Assembly (NCBI RefSeq): GCF_001457775.1
Contig: NZ_CYSG01000008.1
Location: 124,001-188,000, forward strand
Source: Phaeobacter sp. CECT 5382
Lineage (GTDB): Bacteria; Pseudomonadota; Alphaproteobacteria; Rhodobacterales; Rhodobacteraceae
Length of the DNA: 64,000 nucleotides
Direction: 5' to 3'
Part shown: piece by piece, positions 37,466 to 44,784 of the stretch
Layout of the letters: every line of letters begins with the position of its first letter
Position numbering within the stretch: the first letter of the stretch is position 1
Made by a program: the position numbers and the translations under genes
The notes under the pieces: generated by a model
Seen by the model: only the letters and a program-made list of their open reading frames with translations
What the model was told of the DNA's origin: nothing
Databases searched by the model: none

Positions 37466-37918
37466 ATGACCCCGTGGCGCCCTAAACAAAGTATCCGCGT
37501 CAAGGCCATCGGTCTCGCGTGGCGCGAGGGCCGTTTGCTTGCTGCAGACGTGACCGATGACAGCGGAGCTATCAAAGGCGTGCGCCCGTTAGGTGGATCG
37601 ATCGAATTTGGCGAGACCTGGCAAGAAGCCCTGACGCGCGAATTTCGCGAAGAGCTGAACGTGCAAATTACCAATATCGGTGCGCCTCTCGCATTCGAAA
37701 ATATCTACCGCCATGAGGGCCGACTGGGACATGAGGTGATCTTTGCAGCCAACGTCACCCTACCAGTTTTACCCGAGCTGGCCACCGAGAAGTTTCTCTT
37801 CCACGAAGACAATGGGCTTGAATGCACCGCGCGATGGTTTGATCTGGACACGCTTGATACCGGCGGACCAGAGCTTTCTCCAACAGGCCTCAAGACCAGA
37901 CTGAAGACCCCCTCCTGA
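37466..37918 (+). CDS. NUDIX hydrolase
   Basis: Protein of 150 residues that should hydrolyse a nucleoside diphosphate linked to another moiety. The NUDIX box is GGSIEFGETWQEALTREFRE followed by ELNV, near residues 43-66; the usual Gly after EE is replaced by Asn. IRVKAIGLAWREGRLLAADV is the leading strand and LGHEVIFAANVTL lies in the core. The exact substrate is unknown. ATG at 37466 has AGGAAG upstream. Repeat copy 3 follows the stop. Confidence 0.85.
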   Translation: MTPWRPKQSIRVKAIGLAWREGRLLAADVTDDSGAIKGVRPLGGSIEFGETWQEALTREFREELNVQITNIGAPLAFENIYRHEGRLGHEVIFAANVTLPVLPELATEKFLFHEDNGLECTARWFDLDTLDTGGPELSPTGLKTRLKTPS

Positions 37919-37940
37919 AGCATCGGTGGGTCGGCCAAGG

Positions 37941-38028
37941 GCGCTACCGCGCCGCGCTTTTGCGCGGCGCCCGGCCCAACGGAGGAGGATCAATCTTTGA
38001 TTGTTCCGAGGCGGGCGGGAGCTCCCCC
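37941..38028. repeat. Structured intergenic repeat, copy 3 of 4
   Basis: Hairpin 1 core is GCGCCGCGC (37949-37957), TTTT, GCGCGGCGC (37962-37970). GCCCAACGG follows at 37974. Hairpin 2 is GGATCAATC (37987-37995), TTT, GATTGTTCC (37999-38007), one mismatch. GGGCGGGAGC lies at 38013-38022, then TCCCCC. This copy has a TTT rather than GTCA loop. It is 13 bp from the stop of the leftward sulfotransferase gene. Confidence 0.78.
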
Positions 38029-38041
38029 TTTCACGTCGCGC

Positions 38042-38860
38042 CTATTCTCCAAGTTTGGCGTGGACTTCGTCAAGGTCGATTTCCCCGATCGGCATCTTGT
38101 TAGACGGGTCCTCAAAATCATATTTGAACAGCTCGAAATCACGCTTGTAGATCTCATAGATCAGGTGCATTGACAGATCATCAAAATAGTCCTCGACCGG
38201 ATGCGCGCGCTTGGGACCATGGCCTTCGCTTTCATTAAAGCGTGGCATTGTCGCCAGATCCACATCATGTCGTGTCTCCACCGCATCCAGAACCTGCTGC
38301 ATGCCATCGTTGAACTGTTCGGTCCAAAAGATCTTGTTGTAGCGCCCGCCATTCCAGATGAAGGTCGAGACATGTCCCGACATGCCTGACCAGTGGATGT
38401 CCGGATCCATCGGGCGGCGAAACCGGATGGTGTCACGCACAAACAGCAAGAACCGTCTAAAGCTCTGGATTTGATCGAATTCCTGTTTGCCGTCGTCGCC
38501 GCCAACCTCGATGCCATATTCATACATCAGCTTGGGCACCAGATTGCCCCGATAGCGTTTGCCGTTGCGCTGAATGCCGCAGATCTTGTCAAAGAAAGAG
38601 CTGAGCACCCGCGTGTATGGATTGCGCACGCAGGTAAAAGCATAGGTCTGCTGTCCCTGCACATTGCGGGTAATCGGCTCCTGACTATGATCCAGTGCCC
38701 ATTTGTGCAGGCCCTCTTTGGCATCGTGAATGTCACCATCAAAGAACCGACCATGATCAGAGTAGTGCAGGATCTGGCCAATCGTGGAGCAGGCGCATTT
38801 CGGCACCACGCGATAAATGACGCTTTCGCTTTCGGTCATCCAGGTGCCCGGAAATCCCAT
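38042..38860 (-). CDS. Sulfotransferase-family protein (carbohydrate type)
   Basis: PAPS-dependent sulfotransferase of 272 residues, of the family that sulfates sugars in animals (Sulfotransfer_2 type). The 5'-phosphosulfate loop is YRVVPKCACSTIGQILHY near 16-33. The 3'-phosphate region is FTCVRNPYTRVLSSFFDKIC near 75-94. FNDGMQQVLDAVETRHDVDL lies in the C-terminal half. The acceptor is unknown. It diverges from a GT14-DUF5927 glycosyltransferase across 162 bp, which suggests that both act on the same glycan. It has no signal peptide, so it acts in the cytoplasm. Confidence 0.85.
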   Translation of the reverse strand: MGFPGTWMTESESVIYRVVPKCACSTIGQILHYSDHGRFFDGDIHDAKEGLHKWALDHSQEPITRNVQGQQTYAFTCVRNPYTRVLSSFFDKICGIQRNGKRYRGNLVPKLMYEYGIEVGGDDGKQEFDQIQSFRRFLLFVRDTIRFRRPMDPDIHWSGMSGHVSTFIWNGGRYNKIFWTEQFNDGMQQVLDAVETRHDVDLATMPRFNESEGHGPKRAHPVEDYFDDLSMHLIYEIYKRDFELFKYDFEDPSNKMPIGEIDLDEVHAKLGE

Positions 38861-39022
38861 TTTTACCTACCTCCGTTGCTGCAGCTTTGGCCGACGACTG
38901 ATCAACTGTCTGGCCGCACTGTCCATAACTGCGCATAAAATTCAAATAATCTGGTTTATTCAATGCGCTCCCCGCTTTATCAAGGGGACAATCGGCTCAA
39001 AACAGGGTGTATCGTCTCCAAG

Positions 39023-40600
39023 ATGGCAAAAATCGCGTATATTCTGCTCTGCCACAAAGATCCGGAAGCGATCATTCAGCAGGCCGAACAGCTAACGGCT
39101 GTAGGCGACTATATGGCGATCCACTTTGATGGCCGCGCCAAACCAGAAGACTACGCGGCGATTCAGACCGCCCTCGCGGACAACCCCAATGTCTGCTTCG
39201 CCAAGAAACGTATCAAATGCGGCTGGGGAGAGTGGTCACTGGTTCAGGCAACGCTACATGCCCTGACCAGCGCCCAGGAAGCCTTCCCCCGCGCCACGCA
39301 TTTCTACATGCTGTCAGGGGATTGCATGGCGGTCAAAACCGCCGAGTATGCCCATGATTTTCTGGACCAGCACGATTGTGATTTTGTCGAAAGTTTCGAT
39401 TTCTTTGAAAGCGACTGGATCAAAACAGGCATGAAAGAAGAGCGGCTGACCTATCGCCACATCTTCAACGAGCGCAAACACAAGGCCCTGTTTTATGCCA
39501 GTTTCAACCTGCAAAAGAAGTTGGGGCTAAAGCGCGAGGTACCAGCCGACATTCAGGTTCAGATTGGCAGCCAATGGTGGTGCCTGCGCCGCCGCACTGT
39601 CGAAGCAATCATGCAGTTTCTGAAGGCTCGCAAAGACGTCATCCGTTTTTTCCGGACCACCTGGATCCCGGATGAGACCTTTTTTCAGACCCTGGTACGC
39701 CATCTGGTGCCCGAACCTGAAATCGACAGCCGCACCCTCACGTTTTTGATGTTCACCGACTACGGCATGCCTGTCAATTTCTACAACGATCACTATGACT
39801 TGCTGCTCAGCCAGGATTTTCTGTTCGCGCGCAAGATCAGCCCCGACGCCAAGGAATTGAAACTGCGATTGGGGCGGCTCTATTCCGCCGAAGACGTGAG
39901 CTTCCAGATCTCCAACGAGGGGCGCAGTCTTTACAAGTTTCTGGTTCAGCGCGGCCGCATCGGACGCCGCTTTGCCACCCGTTTCTGGGAAAAGGAAAGC
40001 TCGCTTGGACGCGAACGCGAATTAATGATCGTAGTTTGCAAAAAATGGCACGTTGCCAAACGACTGATCGAACAACTGCGCAAAAGCACCAATATCCCCG
40101 CAATTGAATATCTCTTTCATGAAGAGAGCACCGCCTTGCCGGATCTCGGCGGCATCCAGGCCTCACTGGGCAAGCGCACCCGACACCGGCGCGCTTTGAT
40201 GCGGATGCTGTTTGAGTATTACGATACGGACCGTTTGGTGATCTGCATGGATCCGTCGGCGCTGGATCTCATGAATGACTTTAATTCTGATCGCTCCACC
40301 ACGCGCACGCTGCAGATCGAATGCGACTTCAGCGATGAGTATCTGACCGGTCATGCCCATCGTGTTGGTCTTGCCGGGGAGCGTACGCCGCAACAGACCC
40401 TTGAGCGACTGCTGCCAACCATTCGCAATGATATCATCTATGAATCCGATCGCATTCGCGACTCCGGCTTCAGCAACTATGCCATCATTCGCGAATCCGC
40501 CAGCGCCGAGGAAAACGCCGACCGGCTGATGCAGTTCTTCAGTCTGCCCTTTGAAACAGCAAAGGACCTAGCGAACACGCCCCATCTGTTTGCCGACTAG
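39023..40600 (+). CDS. GT14 (core-2/I-branching-like) glycosyltransferase with DUF5927
   Basis: Protein of 525 residues. The N-terminal half (1-280) matches beta-1,6-N-acetylglucosaminyl/xylosyltransferases of family GT14: AKIAYILLCHKDPEAIIQQA, YMAIHFDGRAKPEDYAAIQ, GWGEWSLVQATLHAL, THFYMLSGDCMAVKT and TWIPDETFFQTLVRHLV. The C-terminal half (about 300-525) fits DUF5927, seen fused to GT14 in Rhodobacterales; within it CKKWHVAKRLIEQL resembles a P-loop-less nucleotide-binding or sulfotransferase-like fold. ATG at 39023 begins the conserved start, although no clear ribosome site precedes it. Paired divergently with a sulfotransferase gene, so a sulfated or branched glycan is the inferred product. 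Confidence 0.82.
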   Translation: MAKIAYILLCHKDPEAIIQQAEQLTAVGDYMAIHFDGRAKPEDYAAIQTALADNPNVCFAKKRIKCGWGEWSLVQATLHALTSAQEAFPRATHFYMLSGDCMAVKTAEYAHDFLDQHDCDFVESFDFFESDWIKTGMKEERLTYRHIFNERKHKALFYASFNLQKKLGLKREVPADIQVQIGSQWWCLRRRTVEAIMQFLKARKDVIRFFRTTWIPDETFFQTLVRHLVPEPEIDSRTLTFLMFTDYGMPVNFYNDHYDLLLSQDFLFARKISPDAKELKLRLGRLYSAEDVSFQISNEGRSLYKFLVQRGRIGRRFATRFWEKESSLGRERELMIVVCKKWHVAKRLIEQLRKSTNIPAIEYLFHEESTALPDLGGIQASLGKRTRHRRALMRMLFEYYDTDRLVICMDPSALDLMNDFNSDRSTTRTLQIECDFSDEYLTGHAHRVGLAGERTPQQTLERLLPTIRNDIIYESDRIRDSGFSNYAIIRESASAEENADRLMQFFSLPFETAKDLANTPHLFAD

Positions 40601-40682
40601 CCTGTTGTGCAACAGTCGTTTTGATGGTGGTCCCCCCCTTCAAACGCGAGCAGAGAGTAGATGTTTGGCAGAGGCAACCGGT

Positions 40683-41324
40683 TCAGGACTTCCAGCTGCT
40701 GAACCAGCGCCGCAGCCGACCGCGACGATCAGAGATTGCGTCCCCTGCTGCATAAAAACTGTCTTCGACGTCTTCCAGCACCGGATCAATGCGATTGCGC
40801 CGGAACCTGCGCCAGCGCACATATGTCGCCCAGAATAGAGCCGCCAGCAGAATCAAAAACCCGATGGTGAACCAGTTCAGCGGTTTGTCCTCGGGCCCGG
40901 CTGCAGGTTTGATAGTGATCGCATTTGGAAAAGCCGAAAGGAATTCATTGCGCCAGCCATAGTGCAACACTGCCACCCATTCCGGATCATCCTTGGTCGA
41001 GATCGCGTCATTGGCTTCGGTATAGAGATTGGCGGTGTCGAACTTGAAATAGGGTGGCCAGTTCCAGCCGGTGTCTTCGTTGCGATAAACGATAGCATCG
41101 CCATTGGGGCGGAAAGCCTGAATGAACTGCACATCGCGATTGGCGATATTCTGCGACTGGCTGTCCGGCGTGGACCAGAAAACCCGGGTCCAATCGTTCA
41201 GCTCCTGGCGTTCTTCGTAGGTATTGACGATCCGCACCACATCATACTGCGGCAGGGTATAATGCAAAAAGGCCGCAAAAACGGACCAGATCGTGATCAA
41301 AAAGCCCCATTTAATATAGGCCAT
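40683..41324 (-). CDS. DUF1523-family membrane protein
   Basis: Protein of 213 residues typical of Rhodobacterales. Two membrane helices (AYIKWGFLITIWSVFAAFLH near 2-22 and WFTIGFLILLAALFWATYVR near 150-170) flank a periplasmic domain with DVVRIVNTYEERQELNDWTR, VFWSTPDSQSQN and RNEDTGWNWPPYFKFDTANL. No function is known. ATG at 41324 is 8 bases after GAGGGA; GTG at 41327 is also in frame. It lies 12 bp downstream of a small membrane protein gene on the same strand. Confidence 0.82.
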   Translation of the reverse strand: MAYIKWGFLITIWSVFAAFLHYTLPQYDVVRIVNTYEERQELNDWTRVFWSTPDSQSQNIANRDVQFIQAFRPNGDAIVYRNEDTGWNWPPYFKFDTANLYTEANDAISTKDDPEWVAVLHYGWRNEFLSAFPNAITIKPAAGPEDKPLNWFTIGFLILLAALFWATYVRWRRFRRNRIDPVLEDVEDSFYAAGDAISDRRGRLRRWFSSWKS

Positions 41325-41336
41325 CACACATGTCCC

Positions 41337-41603
41337 TCATCTGAAGTTTACCAAATAGATCACCAGTGCGATCGCTCCAAACGGCAGAATATAGACCAAC
41401 AGGATCAATCTGCGCCGAAAGGACCGGTCGTATTGATATAGCCCCCGCTGGATGAAGGCCTGCCGGTCTCCGGTCAACCCCCTGTCTTTCCAGCGCCGCT
41501 TTAACCTGGCGCGTCGCCGCTCGCGCGAATACAGCGAAACTGCGCCATAGATCACTGTCAGCACCAGAGAAAAAAGCACGAAAAGGCGAAGAAAAGCGAA
41601 CAT
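41337..41603 (-). CDS. Small two-helix membrane protein, unknown
   Basis: Protein of 88 residues with helices near 3-22 (FAFLRLFVLFSLVLTVIYGA) and 65-85 (LILLVYILPFGAIALVIYLV) and a basic arginine-rich middle (RERRRARLKRRWKDR). I do not recognise a family. ATG at 41603 follows GGAG at good spacing; the longer open frame upstream is not supported. It precedes the DUF1523 gene by 12 bp and is probably cotranscribed. Confidence 0.72.
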   Translation of the reverse strand: MFAFLRLFVLFSLVLTVIYGAVSLYSRERRRARLKRRWKDRGLTGDRQAFIQRGLYQYDRSFRRRLILLVYILPFGAIALVIYLVNFR

Positions 41604-41796
41604 TCCGGCTCCTTTACAGCATTGGCAGATATGATGACAATCCGCCCTCGCAAAACAACAATCGCCCCGGCGAGATCGATGTGCCAGAGCGACGTGTCGC
41701 TCGTCGTGCACTATGCCCATTTCAGAGGATTGGGCAAAGATGCGTTTTACCAAGTTTATTCAAGCCTGCACATCGATGAAATGGGCAAGCTCCGAC

Positions 41797-42414
41797 CTAG
41801 TAGGCCGCAGTAAAGACCTGACGCGGGTGTTTTGGTGCTTCCACTTCGTCCAACAAGGCAACAGCATAGTCTTCGGCACTGATGCGACTATTGCCCGCCT
41901 CGTCCACCAGCAACTCCCGCCCTCCCAGCCGAAAGATGCCGGTCCGTTCTCCCGGCTCGATCAGGCCAGCCGGGGCCAGGACTGTGAAATTCGCGGCACT
42001 TGCGGCGAGCTTTTCGTACAGCGCCCGCATCGCCTTGGCCTCAGCCTGGTAGGGTGCCGGAACGATATCCGCGACGGGTGTGCCATCTGGCAGATTCAGC
42101 GTCCCGGCCCCGCCCACAACCATCATAGGCTTGCCGCTATCCTGCGCTGCGGCGATCAACGCATCGCCATAGGCTAGGGCCTCGGCCATGGTCTCTGCGC
42201 TGGAACGCGGGCTGACCGCACCAATAACCACATCTACATCCTGCGCTGCCGCTGCAACTGCAGGCCTGTCTGCCACGTCAATTGCCAGCGACCGCGCACT
42301 GCCTACGGCTGCACCATTGCGTGACCCTGCCACGACCTGATGCCCTCGCGCTTCTGCTTCCGCCACCAAGCGACTGCCAATCATGCCTGTAGCGCCAATG
42401 ATCAAGAGTTTCAT
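41797..42414 (-). CDS. NAD(P)-binding (NmrA/SDR-like) oxidoreductase
   Basis: Atypical short-chain dehydrogenase of 205 residues. The Rossmann loop is MKLLIIGATGMIGSRLVAEA, and GHQVVAGSRNGAA follows. VVIGAVSPRSSAETMAEALA and MMVVGGAGTLNLPDGTPVAD match the YwnB/NmrA-like reductase group. Substrate unknown. ATG at 42414 is preceded by AAGAGA. It diverges from an HxlR regulator, a common layout in which the regulator responds to a reactive electrophile and controls the reductase. Confidence 0.86.
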   Translation of the reverse strand: MKLLIIGATGMIGSRLVAEAEARGHQVVAGSRNGAAVGSARSLAIDVADRPAVAAAAQDVDVVIGAVSPRSSAETMAEALAYGDALIAAAQDSGKPMMVVGGAGTLNLPDGTPVADIVPAPYQAEAKAMRALYEKLAASAANFTVLAPAGLIEPGERTGIFRLGGRELLVDEAGNSRISAEDYAVALLDEVEAPKHPRQVFTAAY

Positions 42415-42436
42415 ACCAGTTCTCTTTCCACTATAA

Positions 42437-42451
42437 GTTACGATAAGTAAC
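42437..42451. promoter_or_regulatory. Candidate HxlR operator
   Basis: GTTAC (42437-42441), N5, GTAAC (42447-42451) is an inverted repeat 23 bp upstream of the NAD(P)-binding gene and 107 bp upstream of HxlR. A further GTTAC occurs at about 42503, near the regulator. Spacing and position suit an HxlR dimer site. Confidence 0.55.
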
Positions 42452-42557
42452 CACATAAAGGCGCGAAGAGATCGGCGGAATACGCATGTTTTAGTCTCAT
42501 AGTTACGTCAAGGGAACCGCCCTTTGGGCGACAGGCACAAGGCGCTACGAGGACACC

Positions 42558-42926
42558 ATGGGAGCAAAACGCAAGCTGGACTACGACTGCCCAATCCGCG
42601 ATGTGCTGGATCGCGTTGGCGATGCCTGGTCGGTGCTGACAATTCTGGAGCTGTCCAAAGGCCCCTGCCGTTTCAATGCATTGAAACGAGTGATCGACGG
42701 GATTTCGCAGCGCATGCTGGCCGTCACCCTGCGCAACCTGGAGCGCGACGGGTTGGTCAGTCGTCAGGTTCTACCCACTGCACCACCACAGGTCGAATAT
42801 GCGCTGACAGACCGGGGCCATTCGCTGCATGGCGCGATTGGCGCGCTGAACGCTTGGGCCGTGGAGCACCAACCCGGCATACGCCGCGATCGCAGCCACT
42901 ATGACCAAAGACCAAAACTGGTCTGA
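42558..42926 (+). CDS. HxlR-family transcriptional regulator
   Basis: Winged-helix regulator of 122 residues. LDYDCPIRDVLDRVGDAWSV, LTILELSKGPCRFNALKRVI, GISQRMLAVTLRNLERDGLV and VEYALTDRGHSLHGAIGALN are the HxlR signature. Cys in YDCPI near residue 11 is the conserved redox- or electrophile-sensing cysteine. It diverges from the NAD(P)-binding oxidoreductase gene, which it probably represses. Confidence 0.93.
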   Translation: MGAKRKLDYDCPIRDVLDRVGDAWSVLTILELSKGPCRFNALKRVIDGISQRMLAVTLRNLERDGLVSRQVLPTAPPQVEYALTDRGHSLHGAIGALNAWAVEHQPGIRRDRSHYDQRPKLV

Positions 42927-43039
42927 GGGCAGGACGCAACCTGACCGGCCAGGCTTACCAGAATTGCAGGCCGTGCCTGCTGGCCCCAATGATAGCTACA
43001 GATCGGTCAATGAAAGAACGTGTTGAAGACACCGCCGGA

Positions 43040-43663
43040 TCAGTTGTTTCGCAATTTGGAGAGCACCAGAAAGGTCATCATCCCAAATGGCGGCAGGGAC
43101 TGTTGCAACTCGAGCCGCAAACGGTCTTCCTGCAAGACTTGGTCGATTGCAAAATCTGAATGCCAGCCAAGCACATTGGCAAAAGGCGCAGAAAACCGCT
43201 CGATCGAGGCCAGAACCCCCTGGCTGCGTTTGAAATGGTTGGAGATCACAACCTTGCCGCCGGGTTTCAGCACCCGCGCGATTTCTGACATCACCCGCTC
43301 CGGCTCGGGCACCACAGAGAGCACATGCATCGCCGCGATGGTGTCGAAACTGTTGTCCGCAAAATCCAGCTGCCGCGCATCCATTTGCAATAGTGCCGCG
43401 ACATTCCCAAGTGATTTTTCCGCCACCCGTTGGCGTGCCTTGGCGAGCATGTCTTCGCTGAAATCAATGCCGGTAATAGTGACACCCGCTTTGTAGTGCG
43501 GCAGCGACAAACCAGTGCCGACCCCCACTTCCAGAACCGATCCGCCGTGGTCATTGATGAAGCCCACGGTGCGCCGCCGCCCCGCACTTGTTACCGCGCC
43601 AAATGTTTTGTCATAAACTGGTGCCCAGCGGGCATAAGATGATTCAACTGATTTGATATCCAA
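43040..43663 (-). CDS. pmtA: Phosphatidylethanolamine N-methyltransferase PmtA
   Basis: SAM-dependent methyltransferase of 207 residues. MDIKSVESSYARWAPVYDKT is the start typical of PmtA; GSVLEVGVGTGLSLPHYKAG is the SAM loop, and LQMDARQLDFADNSFDTIAA follows. It methylates phosphatidylethanolamine three times to phosphatidylcholine. Its neighbour 23 bp upstream on the same strand encodes phosphatidylserine synthase, which strongly supports the lipid role over a generic methyltransferase call. Phosphatidylserine decarboxylase is not in the window. Confidence 0.87.
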   Translation of the reverse strand: MDIKSVESSYARWAPVYDKTFGAVTSAGRRRTVGFINDHGGSVLEVGVGTGLSLPHYKAGVTITGIDFSEDMLAKARQRVAEKSLGNVAALLQMDARQLDFADNSFDTIAAMHVLSVVPEPERVMSEIARVLKPGGKVVISNHFKRSQGVLASIERFSAPFANVLGWHSDFAIDQVLQEDRLRLELQQSLPPFGMMTFLVLSKLRNN

Positions 43664-43686
43664 GAAACTCTCCCAGCGCGCCGGGA

Positions 43687-44430
43687 CTATTCCGACGGTT
43701 TTCTAATCAATCCCCAGACCACCAGCACCACGTAGCTCAGGCACAGGACAACCAGGGTTGACCAAGCGTAAGTCAGAACGGCCGCCCCTGCAAAGGCGCA
43801 GGCCACCAAAAAATACTTCACGTTTTCGCGCGAAATGCGAACAGCCTTGGGCGACCAGGTCGGAATGCGGCTGATCATCAGCAAACCAATGACAACCATG
43901 TGAAAGCAGATCAACAATTTGGGAAACCCTGTCCCGGTGTCAAACGCAAATGAGACAAACATCGGCAACATCGCCAACAGAGCGCCCGCAGGCGAGGGGA
44001 TGCCCACAAAATAGCCATTGGCAACTTCAGCCACATCTTCTTCAGATTTGGTTGCCACATTGAACCGCGCCAGGCGGACGACACAACAGACAGAAAACAC
44101 CAAGACCGAGATCCAGCCAGCATTGCTCATATCCTGAAGCGCCCAGAAATAGATCACCAGCGGAGCTGCCACCCCAAAGTTGAGGAAATCTGCCAGCGAA
44201 TCCAACTCGGCGCCCATCTTGCTATCGCTGCCAAGGGCGCGCGCCAGACGGCCATCCAGCCCATCCAGAATTGCCGCCGCCAGGATCAGCTGCACGGCAA
44301 GGACATAGTTGCCCTGAACTCCGAACCGAATGGCCGACAGGCCCGCACAGATCGCCCCTATCGTCATGATATTCGGCAACAACTGGATCAGCGCAAACTC
44401 AGTCAGTCTCTTGTCGTGGGGTTCGTCCAT
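43687..44430 (-). CDS. pssA: CDP-diacylglycerol-serine O-phosphatidyltransferase PssA
   Basis: Integral membrane enzyme of 247 residues with about eight helices that makes phosphatidylserine, the precursor of phosphatidylethanolamine. The CDP-alcohol phosphotransferase motif spans DGLDGRLARALGSDSKMGAE followed by LDSLAD (near 57-82), with all four aspartates. LLPNIMTIGAICAGLSAIRF and NGYFVGIPSPAGALLAMLP are family blocks. It leads a two-gene unit with pmtA, so the window encodes the first and last steps of PS-PE-PC synthesis. Repeat copy 4 lies in its upstream 354-bp gap. Confidence 0.94.
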   Translation of the reverse strand: MDEPHDKRLTEFALIQLLPNIMTIGAICAGLSAIRFGVQGNYVLAVQLILAAAILDGLDGRLARALGSDSKMGAELDSLADFLNFGVAAPLVIYFWALQDMSNAGWISVLVFSVCCVVRLARFNVATKSEEDVAEVANGYFVGIPSPAGALLAMLPMFVSFAFDTGTGFPKLLICFHMVVIGLLMISRIPTWSPKAVRISRENVKYFLVACAFAGAAVLTYAWSTLVVLCLSYVVLVVWGLIRKPSE

Positions 44431-44677
44431 GGCGCGGCTCGATTACTCTGCTCAGAGGTGGGGTACTGTCAGGGGGCACAGTCTGAAAACGTGATCACCT
44501 GACGTCCAAGTCGCATGAGAAAGATCACGACACTGTCACCAGGGTGAGGCCGTACTCATAAGTGGTTTGGCCTTGAAAGCAAGGGGAGAAGGCCAAAGCC
44601 AAGTGCGCCGCCCAGGTGCCAAGCAAGGCAAAGCGACAGAACCGCCCCGGGCGGCGAGGCAACCGGATGCTGTGACA

Positions 44678-44750
44678 GCACCGCGCCAAAGGCGCGGTGC
44701 CAGGCCCAACGGGGCGCGATCCCGTCAGGGATCAAGACCGGGCGGGAGCG
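44678..44750. repeat. Structured intergenic repeat, copy 4 of 4
   Basis: GCACCGCGCC (44678-44687), AAA, GGCGCGGTGC (44691-44700) is hairpin 1. GCCCAACGGGG follows at 44704. Hairpin 2 is GATCCC-GTCA-GGGATC (44718-44733). GGGCGGGAGC lies at 44740-44749. It is 35 bp downstream of the stop of the leftward creatinase gene. The rest of the 44431-44784 gap shows no gene. Confidence 0.8.
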
Positions 44751-44784
44751 CTACGCCTCTGTTCAGAGCGCAACATTCATTATG

